A stretch of 64,000 bases of DNA from Brevundimonas diminuta (GCF_022654015.1 NZ_CP073063.1:2873501-2937500), one strand, 5' to 3'. Positions 33,571 to 42,786 are shown, numbered from the stretch's first letter. The notes: generated by a model not told the origin, from the letters alone. Translations and numbers: made by a program.

Positions 33571-35562
33571 GTGACCGACGCCAAAACCGCACCAAAGGCC
33601 ACGCCCGAGCAGATGGCGAACGCCATTCGCGTCCTCGCCATGGACGGCGTCGAGAAGGCCAAGTCCGGCCACCCCGGCATGCCGATGGGCATGGCCGACG
33701 TCGCCACGGTGCTGTTTTCACGCTTCCTGAAGTTCGACGCCTCGCGCCCCGACTGGGCCGACCGCGACCGCTTCATCCTGTCGGCCGGCCACGGCTCGAT
33801 GCTGATCTACGCCCTGCTGCACCTGACCGGCTACAAGGCCGCGACCAAGGAAGAACTGTCCAACTTCCGCCAGTGGGGCTCCAAGACCGCCGGCCACCCG
33901 GAATACGGCCATATGCCGGGCGTCGAGGTCACCACCGGCCCGTTGGGCCAAGGCCTGGCCACGTCGGTCGGTTTCGCCATGGCCGAGCGCCATCTGGCGG
34001 CGAAGTATGGCGATGATCTGGTTGATCACCGCACCTGGGTCATCGCCGGCGACGGCTGCCTGATGGAAGGCGTGTCGCAGGAAGCCATCGCGCTCGCCGG
34101 CCGCTACAAGCTGAACAAGCTGCACGTCCTTTGGGACGACAATGAAATCACCATCGACGGCAAGGTCTCGCTGTCGGATGCAACCGACCAGAAGGCCCGC
34201 TTCAAGGCCGCGGGCTGGGCGGTCAAGGCCATCGACGGTCACGACATGAACGCCATCAAGGGCGCGATGAAGTGGGCCATGCGTCAGGACAAGCCGACCC
34301 TGATCGCCTGCAAGACCAAGATCGGCAAGGGCGCCGCCACAATGGAAGGCAGCCACAAGACCCACGGCGCGGCCCTGGGCGCCGCCGAGATCGCCGCCAC
34401 GCGCCTCGGCCTGGCCTGGGATCACGATCCCTTCGAAATGCCCCAGACCATCGCCGACGCCTGGAAGAAGGTCGGCCGTCGCGGCGCCAAGGACCGCAAG
34501 AAGTGGGAGGCCCGCCTCGCCGCCTCGGCCCAGGCCGCCGACTTCACCCGCGCCATGAAGGGCGACCTGCCCGAGGCCGCCTTCGACGCCCTGAACGCCA
34601 AGATCGCCGAACTGGTCGAGACCCAGCCCGCCCAGGCGACGCGCCAGGCGTCGGGCGCGGCGCTGGACGAACTGTTCGCCGCCATTCCCGAACTGGTCGG
34701 CGGCTCGGCCGACCTGACCGGCTCGAACAACACCTTCGTCAAGGGCACGCCGATCCTGGATGCGCCGACCTATGAAGGTCGCTACGTCAACTGGGGCATC
34801 CGCGAGTTCGGCATGGCCGCGGCCATGAACGGCCTGGCCTTGCACGGCGGGGTCATCCCCTACGGCGGCACCTTCATGGTGTTTTCGGACTACAGCCGCC
34901 CGGCCATCCGCCTGGGCGCCCTGATGGGGGTGCGCGCCATCCACGTCCTGACGCACGACTCGATCGGCCTGGGCGAAGACGGCCCGACGCACCAGCCGGT
35001 CGAACATCTGGCGGCGCTGCGCGCCATTCCGAACCTGCTCGTCTTCCGTCCCGCCGACACCATCGAGGCCATGGAATGCTGGCAGATCGCCCTGCAGACC
35101 AAGACCGCGCCGTCGGCCCTGGCCCTGTCACGCCAGAAAACCCCGGCCGTCCGCACCGTCGCCGCGACCGAAAACCTGTCGGCGAAAGGCGCCTATGAGA
35201 TCAAGGCCGCCAATGGCGAGGCCAAGGCCACCCTGTTCGGCACCGGCACGGAATTGGCCCTGGCGCTGAAGGCCGCCGAGACGCTGGAGGCCGAAGGCGT
35301 GGCGACCCGCGTCGTCTCGGTCCCATCGTTCGAACTGTTCGAACAGCAGGACGCCGCCTACCAGGCCTCTGTGATCGGTCGCGGCACGGTCCGCGTCGCC
35401 GTGGAAGCCGCGATCAATCAAGGTTGGGAACGCTTCATCGGCGAAGACGGCGCCTTCATCGGCATGACCGGCTTCGGCGCCTCGGCCCCGGCCGAAGTCC
35501 TCTACGACAAGTTCGGCATCACCTCGGACGCCATCGTCGCGGCGGTCAAGGCGCGGCTGTAA
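33571..35562 (+). CDS. tkt: Transketolase
   Basis: Thiamine-diphosphate enzyme that moves two-carbon units between sugar phosphates in the pentose-phosphate pathway. 663 residues, full length; starts with GTG at 33571 (TDAKTAPKATPEQMANAIRV). TPP/substrate motifs are GHPGMPMGMADVATVLF, GPLGQGLATSVG, GDGCLMEGVSQEA with the downstream NKLHVLWDDNEITIDG (Asp-Asn metal site), and GLGEDGPTHQPVEHLAALR in the pyrimidine-binding domain. A strong terminator follows 11 bases after the stop. Confidence 0.98.
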   Translation: MTDAKTAPKATPEQMANAIRVLAMDGVEKAKSGHPGMPMGMADVATVLFSRFLKFDASRPDWADRDRFILSAGHGSMLIYALLHLTGYKAATKEELSNFRQWGSKTAGHPEYGHMPGVEVTTGPLGQGLATSVGFAMAERHLAAKYGDDLVDHRTWVIAGDGCLMEGVSQEAIALAGRYKLNKLHVLWDDNEITIDGKVSLSDATDQKARFKAAGWAVKAIDGHDMNAIKGAMKWAMRQDKPTLIACKTKIGKGAATMEGSHKTHGAALGAAEIAATRLGLAWDHDPFEMPQTIADAWKKVGRRGAKDRKKWEARLAASAQAADFTRAMKGDLPEAAFDALNAKIAELVETQPAQATRQASGAALDELFAAIPELVGGSADLTGSNNTFVKGTPILDAPTYEGRYVNWGIREFGMAAAMNGLALHGGVIPYGGTFMVFSDYSRPAIRLGALMGVRAIHVLTHDSIGLGEDGPTHQPVEHLAALRAIPNLLVFRPADTIEAMECWQIALQTKTAPSALALSRQKTPAVRTVAATENLSAKGAYEIKAANGEAKATLFGTGTELALALKAAETLEAEGVATRVVSVPSFELFEQQDAAYQASVIGRGTVRVAVEAAINQGWERFIGEDGAFIGMTGFGASAPAEVLYDKFGITSDAIVAAVKARL

Positions 35563-35573
35563 AACCCGGATCA

Positions 35574-35610
35574 CTCCCCCGTGCGCGACGCTTCACGGGG
35601 GAGATTTTTT
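35574..35610 (+). terminator. Rho-independent terminator of transketolase
   Basis: A perfect 10-bp stem CTCCCCCGTG (35574-35583) / CACGGGGGAG (35594-35603) with a 10-base loop is followed by ATTTTTT. It ends the tkt message before the glyoxalase-fold gene. Confidence 0.93.
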
Positions 35611-35623
35611 GAAAGCAGAAGCC

Positions 35624-36016
35624 ATGAGCCGCATCGGCGCGATCAGCCTGCTTGTTCACGACTATGACGCGGCCATCGCCTTCTATGTCGGAAAGCTGGG
35701 TTTCGATCTTAGCGAAGACACCGACATGGGCGGGGGCAAACGCTGGGTGCGCGTCACCCCCAAAGGCGGCGAGACCAGCCTGCTGCTGGCGCGCGCCACG
35801 ACCGACGCCCAAAAGGCCCAGGTCGGCAACCAGGCCGGCGGCCGGGTTTGGCTGTTTCTTGAGACCGACGACCTGATGCGGGACCACTCCACCTGGCTTG
35901 CCGCCGGCGTCCACTTCCGCGAAACCCCGCGACATGAGACCTATGGCAAGGTGGTGGTCTTTGAAGACCTCTACGGCAACGCCTGGGACCTGATCGAACC
36001 CGCTATCGGAGCCTGA
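35624..36016 (+). CDS. Glyoxalase/bleomycin-resistance fold (VOC) protein
   Basis: A 130-residue single-domain-pair VOC protein from the ATG at 35624 ([21 protein letters not shown]); a TTG five codons earlier lies inside the terminator T-run and is unlikely. Two beta-alpha-beta-beta-beta units: ...[20 protein letters not shown]... and ...[37 protein letters not shown] closes with the usual Glu metal ligand. Substrate unknown. Ends five bases before purT, so it is likely in the same message. Confidence 0.88.
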   Translation: MSRIGAISLLVHDYDAAIAFYVGKLGFDLSEDTDMGGGKRWVRVTPKGGETSLLLARATTDAQKAQVGNQAGGRVWLFLETDDLMRDHSTWLAAGVHFRETPRHETYGKVVVFEDLYGNAWDLIEPAIGA

Positions 36017-36021
36017 CGCCC

Positions 36022-37218
36022 ATGAAACTCGGCACCCCGCTTTCCGACACCGCCGTGCGCGTGATGCTGCTGGGCTCGGGCGAACTAGGCAAGGAGGTCG
36101 CCATCGAGCTTCAGCGGCTCGGCGTCGAGGTCATCGCCGTCGATCGCTATCCCAACGCCCCGGCCATGCAGGTGGCGCACCGCAGCCACGTCATCCCCAT
36201 GACCGACGCCCAGGTGCTGAACGGCGTCATCCTGGCCGAGGCCCCGCACTTCATCGTGCCCGAGATCGAGGCCATCGCCACCGAAGTCCTGGCCGATATC
36301 GAGGCCGCCGGCATGGCGACGGTGATCCCGACGGCTCGCGCCGTGCAGCTGACGATGAACCGCGAGGGGATCCGTAAACTGGCCGCCGAAGAACTGGGCC
36401 TGCCCACCAGCCCCTACGCCTTCGCCGGCTCGGCCGAGGAACTGGCGGCGGGCGCGCAGGCCGTCGGCCATCCCAACTTCGTCAAGCCGGTCATGTCCTC
36501 ATCGGGCAAAGGGCAATCCTTCGTCGAAAGCGCCGATGAAATCGCCGACGCCTGGACCTATGCGCAGGACAGCGGCCGGGTCGCCGGCGCCCGCGTCATC
36601 GTCGAGGGACGCATCGACTTCGACTTCGAGATCACGCTGCTGACCGTCCGCTCGCGTGACGCCGACGGCACGACCCGCACGGACTTCTGTGCACCCATCG
36701 GCCACCGCCAGGTCAAGGGCGACTATGTCGAAAGCTGGCAGCCGCAGGCCATGACGCCCGCTGCGCTGGCCGCCTCCCAGGACATCGCCGCGAAGGTCAC
36801 AGAGGCCTTGGGCGGTTACGGCGTCTTCGGCGTCGAACTGTTCGTCAAGGGCGACCAGGTCTGGTTCTCCGAGGTCTCGCCACGCCCGCACGACACCGGT
36901 CTGGTCACCCTGGCCAGCCAGACGATGAGCGAGTTTGCACTTCACGCCCGCGCCATCTTGGGTCTGCCCGTCGACGTGACCCAGCGCGAGCCCGCCGCCA
37001 GCGCCGTCATATACGGCGGCATGGACGCGCAAGGCATCGCCTTCGAGGGCGTCGCGGAGGCTTTGGCGGTCCCGACCGCCGACCTGCGTCTGTTCGGCAA
37101 GCCCGAGGCCTTCGAGCGCCGCCGCATGGGCGTGGCTGTCGCGCGCGGCGCCGACGTCGACCAGGCCCGCGACCGCGCGCGTGAAGCCGCAGGCTGTGTG
37201 AAGGTGGTTCGGGGCTGA
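36022..37218 (+). CDS. purT: Formate-dependent phosphoribosylglycinamide formyltransferase
   Basis: PurT makes FGAR from GAR using formate and ATP, the folate-independent route for the third purine step. 398 residues, an ATP-grasp enzyme. N-terminal [23 protein letters not shown] is the pre-ATP-grasp substrate domain; [16 protein letters not shown] (about 153-168) is the ATP-grasp P-loop-like segment. [23 protein letters not shown] carries the Mg/ATP Glu residues. Preceded by the VOC gene with a five-base gap and followed by an intergenic repeat. Confidence 0.98.
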   Translation: MKLGTPLSDTAVRVMLLGSGELGKEVAIELQRLGVEVIAVDRYPNAPAMQVAHRSHVIPMTDAQVLNGVILAEAPHFIVPEIEAIATEVLADIEAAGMATVIPTARAVQLTMNREGIRKLAAEELGLPTSPYAFAGSAEELAAGAQAVGHPNFVKPVMSSSGKGQSFVESADEIADAWTYAQDSGRVAGARVIVEGRIDFDFEITLLTVRSRDADGTTRTDFCAPIGHRQVKGDYVESWQPQAMTPAALAASQDIAAKVTEALGGYGVFGVELFVKGDQVWFSEVSPRPHDTGLVTLASQTMSEFALHARAILGLPVDVTQREPAASAVIYGGMDAQGIAFEGVAEALAVPTADLRLFGKPEAFERRRMGVAVARGADVDQARDRAREAAGCVKVVRG

Positions 37219-37224
37219 CACCAC

Positions 37225-37365
37225 CGTCTCCTCCCCACCTGTGGGGAGGGGGACCGCGAAGCGGTGGAGGGGTTCTGGAATCCCCGCAGGCGCCCGCGAT
37301 GCGGTGAAGACTCCCTCCGTCTCTCCGCTGCGCTTCGAGCCACCTCCCCATAAAGGGGAGGAGAC
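37225..37365. repeat. 141-bp intergenic repeat with 12-bp terminal inverted repeats
   Basis: The ends CGTCTCCTCCCC (37225-37236) and GGGGAGGAGACG (37354-37365) are perfect inverse complements. Each end also folds on itself: CCTCCCCAC/GTGGGGAGG (37230-37249, 2-base loop) and CCTCCCC/GGGGAGG (37342-37360). An inner hairpin ACCGC-GAA-GCGGT lies at 37253-37265. A GANTC site (GACTC, 37309-37313) is inside, as in the CcrM-site-associated intergenic repeats described in Caulobacter and other alphaproteobacteria. It occupies most of the 253-base purT-cstA gap and may end purT transcripts. Confidence 0.75.
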
Positions 37366-37471
37366 GCCCGATCCTCGTTCATTTCTACGACTTTAGTCGA
37401 TTGGCCTTGTCCCGGATTGTGGTGCAAACCAAGGGCGAGGGTCGCAGTCAGCCGGCCGGGAGGGATCTGTC

Positions 37472-39559
37472 GTGGGCAAACTCAGCACACCCATAATCTT
37501 CGGCGCCATCGCCATCCTGGGGGCGGTGTCCCTCGGCATCATCGCCCTGCATCAGGGTGAAAGCATCAGCGCGGTCTGGATGGTGGTCGCCGCCGTCTGC
37601 ACCTATGCGATCGCCTATCGGTTCTACAGCCGCTACTTGGCCAACAAGGTCATGCAGCTGGATCCCGCGCGCTTGACCCCGGCCATGCGCCGAAACGACG
37701 GGCTGGACTATGTGCCGACGCCCAGGAACGTGCTGTTCGGCCACCACTTCGCCGCCATCGCCGGCGCAGGCCCGCTGGTCGGGCCGGTGCTGGCGGCCCA
37801 GATGGGCTATCTGCCGGGCGTCCTGTGGATCCTGGTCGGCGCCGTGCTGGCCGGGGCGGTTCAGGACATGATGGTCCTGTTCATGTCCACGCGCCGCGAC
37901 GGCAAGTCGCTGGGCGACATGATCCGCACCGAAATGGGCAACATCCCCGGCATCATCGCCCAGGTCGGCGTCCTGATGATCATGGTCATCATCCTGGCGG
38001 TTCTGGCCCTGGTCGTGGTCAAGGCTCTGGCCGAAAGCCCGTGGGGCACCTTCACGGTCGCCGCCACCATCCCCATCGCCATTTTCATGGGCCTGTACAC
38101 CCGCTTCCTGCGGCCCGGCCGGGTGGGCGAGGTCTCGGTGATCGGCGTGGTCATGCTGATCCTGGCCATCATCGGCGGCGGCCATATCGCGGCGGATTCG
38201 TTCTGGGGCCCGGCCTTCACCCTGACCGGCCCGACCCTGGCGATCCTGATGATGGTCTATGGCTTCATCGCCTCGGTCATCCCCGTGTGGCTGCTCCTGG
38301 CGCCGCGCGACTATCTGTCGACCTTCCTGAAGATCGGCGCGATCGTGGCCCTGGCCGTGGGCATCCTCATCGTGCGTCCGCACCTGCAGATGCCGGCCAT
38401 CACCCCCTTCATCGACGGCACCGGCCCGGTCTTCGCCGGCGCCCTGTTCCCCTTCCTGTTCATCACCATCGCCTGCGGCGCGGTGTCGGGCTTCCACGCC
38501 CTGATATCCTCGGGCACCACGCCCAAACTGCTGGAGAACGAAGCCCAGATCCCGATGATCGGCTACGGTGCCATGCTGTGCGAAAGCTTCGTCGCCGTCA
38601 TGGCCCTGATCGCCGCCACGGTTCTGGACCCGGCCGTCTATTTCGCCATGAACAGCCCGGTCGCCGTCATCGGCAAGGATGCAGCCTCCGCCGCGGCCGC
38701 CGTGGCCCAGTGGGGCTTCCACATCACGCCCGGAGAGCTGGAACAGCTGGCGCGCGACGTGGGCGAGCATTCGATCCTGTCGCGCGCAGGCGGCGCCCCG
38801 ACCTTGGCGGTCGGCATGGCGCACATCCTGTCCGGCGTGATCGGCGGCAAGGCCATGATGGCCTTCTGGTATCACTTCGCCATCCTGTTCGAGGCCCTGT
38901 TCATCCTGACCACCGTGGACGCCGGCACCCGCGTCTGCCGCTTCATGATCCAGGACCTGCTGGGCGTCGCCGTGCCCAGGATGCGCGAAACCAAGTCGTG
39001 GGGCGCCAATGTCGTCGCCACGGCCCTGACGGTCGGTCTGTGGGGCTATTTCCTCTATACCGGCGTGGTCGATCCGCTGGGCGGCATCAACAGCCTGTGG
39101 CCCCTGTTCGGCATCGCCAACCAGATGCTGGCCGCCGTCGCCCTGATCCTGGGCACCGTCGTTCTGTTCAAGATGAAGCGCGAGAAGTTCGCCTGGGTCA
39201 TGGTCGTTCCCGCGACCTGGCTGCTGATCTGCACCCTGACGGCGGGCTTCCAGAAGCTGTTCCACCCGGACGTCCGCATCGGCTTCCTTTCCCACGCCCG
39301 CAAATATCAGGAGGCGCTGGGCGCCGGCGAACTGATCGCCCCGGCCAAGAGCATCGGCGACATGCACCGCATCGTGGTCAACGACTACGTCAACTCGACC
39401 CTGACAGCGGGCTTCCTGTTCGTGGTCGTCACCATGGTCGTCTATGGCGTCCTGGCGTGCCGCAAGGCCTATGCGAACAACCGCCCGACGGTCCGCGAAT
39501 ATCCGGAAAGCCACCAACTGACGGCGGCCGACGAGGCGGCGGATGCGGCCTGTGCCTGA
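37472..39559 (+). CDS. cstA: CstA-family carbon-starvation / pyruvate transporter
   Basis: A 695-residue inner-membrane transporter of the CstA/BtsT (PST) family, whose characterised members import pyruvate or peptides. GTG start at 37472, after GGGAGGGATC. About 16-18 hydrophobic helices. Family blocks: GHHFAAIAGAGPLVGPVLAAQMGYLPG, then QDMMVLFMSTRRDGKSLG, AGALFPFLFITIACGAVSGFH and DAGTRVCRFMIQDLLG. It overlaps the small YbdD-like gene by 17 bases, the normal cstA-ybdD pair. With PpdK elsewhere in the window it fits use of pyruvate and gluconeogenic growth. Confidence 0.96.
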   Translation: MGKLSTPIIFGAIAILGAVSLGIIALHQGESISAVWMVVAAVCTYAIAYRFYSRYLANKVMQLDPARLTPAMRRNDGLDYVPTPRNVLFGHHFAAIAGAGPLVGPVLAAQMGYLPGVLWILVGAVLAGAVQDMMVLFMSTRRDGKSLGDMIRTEMGNIPGIIAQVGVLMIMVIILAVLALVVVKALAESPWGTFTVAATIPIAIFMGLYTRFLRPGRVGEVSVIGVVMLILAIIGGGHIAADSFWGPAFTLTGPTLAILMMVYGFIASVIPVWLLLAPRDYLSTFLKIGAIVALAVGILIVRPHLQMPAITPFIDGTGPVFAGALFPFLFITIACGAVSGFHALISSGTTPKLLENEAQIPMIGYGAMLCESFVAVMALIAATVLDPAVYFAMNSPVAVIGKDAASAAAAVAQWGFHITPGELEQLARDVGEHSILSRAGGAPTLAVGMAHILSGVIGGKAMMAFWYHFAILFEALFILTTVDAGTRVCRFMIQDLLGVAVPRMRETKSWGANVVATALTVGLWGYFLYTGVVDPLGGINSLWPLFGIANQMLAAVALILGTVVLFKMKREKFAWVMVVPATWLLICTLTAGFQKLFHPDVRIGFLSHARKYQEALGAGELIAPAKSIGDMHRIVVNDYVNSTLTAGFLFVVVTMVVYGVLACRKAYANNRPTVREYPESHQLTAADEAADAACA

Positions 39560-39782
39560 CGTTCAGGATGACCTGCTGTGCCTGTGCCGCGACACCGCCC
39601 TGCGGTGGGGTCGCGGCGTCCGGCGCACGGCCGGCGCCATGATCGGTCAGCCGGATTATCAGGCCTATATCGATCACGCGACGGCGACCCATCCCGACCA
39701 GCCGCCGCTGGACAAGACCGCCTTCTTCCGCCTGCACGAGCAGCGCCGCTTCGGCGGCGCCGGCGGGTTCAAGTGCTGCTGA
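39543..39782 (+). CDS. YbdD/YjiX family small protein (CstA partner)
   Basis: A 79-residue cytosolic protein of the YbdD/YjiX family, nearly always encoded directly after CstA/BtsT and thought to be needed for transport activity. The ATG at 39543 lies inside the end of cstA. The core GQPDYQAYIDHATATHPDQP and the C-terminal FFRLHEQRRFGGAGGFKCC (with the family's terminal Cys-Cys) are clear. The N-terminal extension to ~30 is longer than in E. coli. Confidence 0.92.
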   Translation: MRPVPDVQDDLLCLCRDTALRWGRGVRRTAGAMIGQPDYQAYIDHATATHPDQPPLDKTAFFRLHEQRRFGGAGGFKCC

Positions 39783-39783
39783 T

Positions 39784-41091
39784 CTAGAAACTGCTGGCGG
39801 GGGTCGAAGCCCTCGCCCGCTCCTCCGCCCGAAGGGCGGCGATTGCCGCCTCCAGCGTCGGGTCGTCGCCCGCGCGGCGCTGGGCCACGGTGCGCGGCGC
39901 GGCGATGTCCGGGGTCACGCCCCGCTTCTCGAGCCGAATCCCGCCCGAAGTCACGAAGTCCGCCCGGCTGAGCGTCAGCCGCCCGCCGTCCGGCAGATTG
40001 GTCTCTTGGGCGATCAGCACCGATCCGCCGGTCTTCTCGCCCACCACGATGCCGCGCCGCGCCTCCTGCAAGGCGGCCGGCGTCAGTTCAGCGGCGCTGC
40101 GGCTGCCCTGATCCACCAGAACCGCCACATCATTGGCCAGGGGATCGCGCCGGTCGCCGCAGTCGCCCGCCGCCCTCAGCACCACCGGCCGGCCGCTGCG
40201 TCCCGTTCGGGTCGCCCAGACCTGATCGCGCGGCAGGAAACAGGTCAGGACCGATTCCGCCTCCATCAGCCGCCCGCCGGGATTGCCGCGCAGGTCCAGC
40301 ACCACATCGACATCGGGCGGCAACCCTTCCAGTTCGCTGCCCATCCAGGCGCCTAGCCCCTTGTCGAACTGCTCTACGCGCAGCACCAGCACCCCCGGCC
40401 GCGACTTGTCAGCGGTGAACGGCTCGATGGCCTCCATCACCCGCGGCGTCAGGGCGATCTCACGCCTCTGCCCCGCATCGTCGGTCAGGACCAGTTGCAC
40501 CGGAATCCCGTCATAGGTCTCGACATCCGGTCCCCAGGGCTTCCCGTCGACCGAATTCAGGGCCCAGCCCATCTGCACCCCCGCCGCCTCGGCCGGCGAA
40601 CCCGGCCGGACACGTTCGACGGTCCAGTCGTCCGGCGTCTCGCCCCGCATCAGGGTCAGGCCCATCACGGCGCGCCGGGCGAACTGCGCCTCCTGACGTC
40701 GCACTGCCGCCGGCGGACTGGCCGCCGCATGACCGTCGTCCAGCAGATCCAGCATCGCATTGATGACGCGGTACAGCCCCCGCTCGTCGCTCGCCGCCAG
40801 GGCCTGGGGCCGGAACGTCGCCCGCGCGGTGGTCCAGTCCACGCCGTGCAGGGTCGGATCGTAATAGCCCCGCCGCACCTCGCTCCACACCCGATCGAAC
40901 ACGCGCTGATTCAGCCTCACGCGGTCACGCGAGGGCGCCGCGGCGACCACGGGACCGACAACCGGCGAAGCGACCGGTTGGGCCATGGCCGGAACGCTCA
41001 ACGGCAGGCCGAACAACAAGAGGCTGAAAAGCCGGGCGGAAACGCTCTGACGCATGACCACCATCTGACGCCAGTCGCCCGTCTCGCTCAA
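39784..41091 (-). CDS. S41-family (C-terminal-processing type) peptidase
   Basis: Exported serine peptidase of 435 residues as drawn. In-frame Mets at 41064 and 41055 would give a shorter, more regular signal peptide (MRQSVSARLFSLLLFGLPLSVPAMA), so the true start may be one of these. A PDZ-like region covers ~130-215 (VERVRPGSPAEAAGVQMGWA). The S41 domain has VLDLRGNPGGRLMEAE and VAVLVDQGSRSAAELTPAAL, with the nucleophile Ser in SRSAAEL. Where classical Ctp enzymes have TFGKGS with the catalytic Lys, this reads EKTGGSVL, so the Lys is not at that place. It follows the SDR gene by 14 bases. Confidence 0.88.
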   Translation of the reverse strand: MSETGDWRQMVVMRQSVSARLFSLLLFGLPLSVPAMAQPVASPVVGPVVAAAPSRDRVRLNQRVFDRVWSEVRRGYYDPTLHGVDWTTARATFRPQALAASDERGLYRVINAMLDLLDDGHAAASPPAAVRRQEAQFARRAVMGLTLMRGETPDDWTVERVRPGSPAEAAGVQMGWALNSVDGKPWGPDVETYDGIPVQLVLTDDAGQRREIALTPRVMEAIEPFTADKSRPGVLVLRVEQFDKGLGAWMGSELEGLPPDVDVVLDLRGNPGGRLMEAESVLTCFLPRDQVWATRTGRSGRPVVLRAAGDCGDRRDPLANDVAVLVDQGSRSAAELTPAALQEARRGIVVGEKTGGSVLIAQETNLPDGGRLTLSRADFVTSGGIRLEKRGVTPDIAAPRTVAQRRAGDDPTLEAAIAALRAEERARASTPASSF

Positions 41092-41105
41092 GTCACGACT
41101 GCGCG

Positions 41106-41816
41106 CTATTCCGGCACCCTCGCCCCGTCCCAGGCGAACACGCCGCCGCTGTCGGCCGGGGTCAGGTTCGAGAGCACGGCCAGCAGCCGCTCGGCGGAAT
41201 AGTCCGCCGTGAACAGCTTGCCCTCCGCCACCCCCTTCTGGAACGGCGCGCTCAGGTCCGTCGCCACCGTGCCGGGATGCAGACCGGCGATCACCGCCTG
41301 CGGACGGCTGCGCGCCATCTCAACCGACAGATTGCGCAGGATCATGTTCAGCGCCGCCTTGGATGCGCGATAGGCGTGCCAGCCGCCCAGTCGGTTGTCG
41401 GCGATCGACCCCACCCGCGCCGACAGGGCCGCGAACACCGCCCGCCGATCGCCCGGCATCAGCGGCAGCAGATGTTTCGCTGCCAGCGCGGGCCCCACCG
41501 CATTGACACGGTAGTCCCGCAATAAGTGTTCCGCATCCAATTGGCGAAACGACCGCTCCGGCTGAAGTCCGTCGTGCAGCACCCCGCTCGCCACGACGAC
41601 CAAGGTCGGCGCCGGCCCCTGGCCGATCCGGTCGGCGGCGGACGCCAGACTGGCCTCATCCTCCAGATCGGCCGCCAACCCTAGCGCGCCCGCCACGTCC
41701 GCTCCGGACCGCGACACGGCCCACACCGTATCGAACGCGCCGTCCGCCACGATCCGCTCGACCATCGCCCGGCCGATGCCGCCTGTCGCCCCGATCACCA
41801 CCGCCGATCCGTTCAT
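41106..41816 (-). CDS. Short-chain dehydrogenase/reductase (C-factor-like)
   Basis: A 236-residue NAD(P)-binding SDR. The Rossmann glycine motif is VVIGATGGIGRAM (about 6-18); the catalytic pair YxxxK is in WHAYRASKAALN, and LSARVGSIADN carries the Ser of the triad. HPGTVATDLSAPFQKGV is a block shared with the CsgA/C-factor branch of SDRs, so it is more likely in that subgroup than a fatty-acid reductase. Substrate unknown. Upstream gene of a pair with the S41 peptidase; divergent from the HAD gene with 41 bases between starts. Confidence 0.9.
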   Translation of the reverse strand: MNGSAVVIGATGGIGRAMVERIVADGAFDTVWAVSRSGADVAGALGLAADLEDEASLASAADRIGQGPAPTLVVVASGVLHDGLQPERSFRQLDAEHLLRDYRVNAVGPALAAKHLLPLMPGDRRAVFAALSARVGSIADNRLGGWHAYRASKAALNMILRNLSVEMARSRPQAVIAGLHPGTVATDLSAPFQKGVAEGKLFTADYSAERLLAVLSNLTPADSGGVFAWDGARVPE

Positions 41817-41857
41817 CGCGTCTCCCTTCCGCGTTCATCCCATGATAGGGGCGCGGC

Positions 41858-42574
41858 ATGAGCATCACCACTGTCGGCCTCGATGCCGACGACACCCTCT
41901 GGCACAACGAGACGATCTTCCGCCTGACCCACGCGCGGTTCGTCGATCTTCTGGCCGACCACGGCGACGAGGCGACCATTGAGGCGCGCCTGGCCGAAAC
42001 CGAGCAACGCAATCTGCGGCTCTATGGCTACGGCATCAAGGGCTTCACCCTGTCGATGATCGAGACGGCGATGGAGCTGACGAACGGCGAGGCTCCGCCC
42101 CATGTCGTGCGCGAGATCCTGGCCGCCGGTCGCGAGATGCTGGCCCAACCGGTCGAGACCCTGCCCGGCGTGGATGCAGTCGTTGCCGAACTGTCCGAAA
42201 AATACCGCCTGGTCCTGATCACCAAGGGCGACCTGCTGGATCAGGAGCGCAAGTTAGCGGCCTCAGGCCTGGGCGACCTGTTCAGCGCCGTCGAGATCGT
42301 CTCCGAAAAGGATCGCGCCACCTACGAACGGGTCTTCACCCGCCACGGCACCGGCCCGGCCGAGGCCGTCATGGCCGGCAACTCCATGAAGTCCGACGTC
42401 CTTCCCGCCATCGCGGCCGGCGCCTTCGGCGTCCACATCCCCTACCACGTCACCTGGGCCCACGAACTGGCCGATGCTCCCGTCGACGAGCCCCGCTACG
42501 TCTCCCTCGCCCGCATCGACGAACTCCCCGACTGGATCGCGGCGATGCACGTCCCGACACGGACTAACGCATAA
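41858..42574 (+). CDS. HAD-family hydrolase
   Basis: A 238-residue haloacid-dehalogenase-like phosphatase. Motif I is LDADDTLW (nucleophile Asp9, acid/base Asp11); motif II Thr is in VLITKGD; motif III Lys is in SEKDRATYERVF; motif IV is NSMKSDVLPAIAAG. A helical C1 cap lies at ~20-95. Substrate unknown. Monocistronic, followed by the 212-base leader of the TonB receptor. Confidence 0.9.
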   Translation: MSITTVGLDADDTLWHNETIFRLTHARFVDLLADHGDEATIEARLAETEQRNLRLYGYGIKGFTLSMIETAMELTNGEAPPHVVREILAAGREMLAQPVETLPGVDAVVAELSEKYRLVLITKGDLLDQERKLAASGLGDLFSAVEIVSEKDRATYERVFTRHGTGPAEAVMAGNSMKSDVLPAIAAGAFGVHIPYHVTWAHELADAPVDEPRYVSLARIDELPDWIAAMHVPTRTNA

Positions 42575-42671
42575 GGCCGAGCCCGTGCAAAGGAAACACA
42601 TTGTTGCCGTATTTGAGCGAACGTCGACGTGCCTCTTTTATGACAGGTTGCAAAAAGCTTGCGTCTGGAGG

Positions 42672-42684
42672 GTGACTTAGTCAC
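42672..42684. promoter_or_regulatory. Perfect 13-base palindrome upstream of the TonB receptor gene
   Basis: GTGACT-T-AGTCAC (42672-42684) lies 103 bases before the receptor start in an otherwise gene-free leader (42575-42786). A perfect short palindrome here could be an operator for a dimeric regulator. No regulator gene is adjacent, and the sequence is not one I can assign to a known factor. Confidence 0.35.
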
Positions 42685-42786
42685 GGTCGCGCTTGACGCT
42701 GTTCCTTGTGTCAGCTTTGTGCCCCTCCTATGGCAGTTTGAACACGGTATCGGCTCTTTAATGCCGCAGCTGCTCAGGGAGAACTT

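Noticed and set aside
37448..39517. Long minus-strand open frame (~690 codons) opposite cstA
   Set aside because: Antisense to the clear CstA frame; Asp/His/Gln-rich composition with no hydrophobic core or motif.
42474..42680. Small plus-strand frame at the end of the HAD gene and in the receptor leader
   Set aside because: Overlaps the HAD gene in another frame and has no ribosome site or recognisable content.
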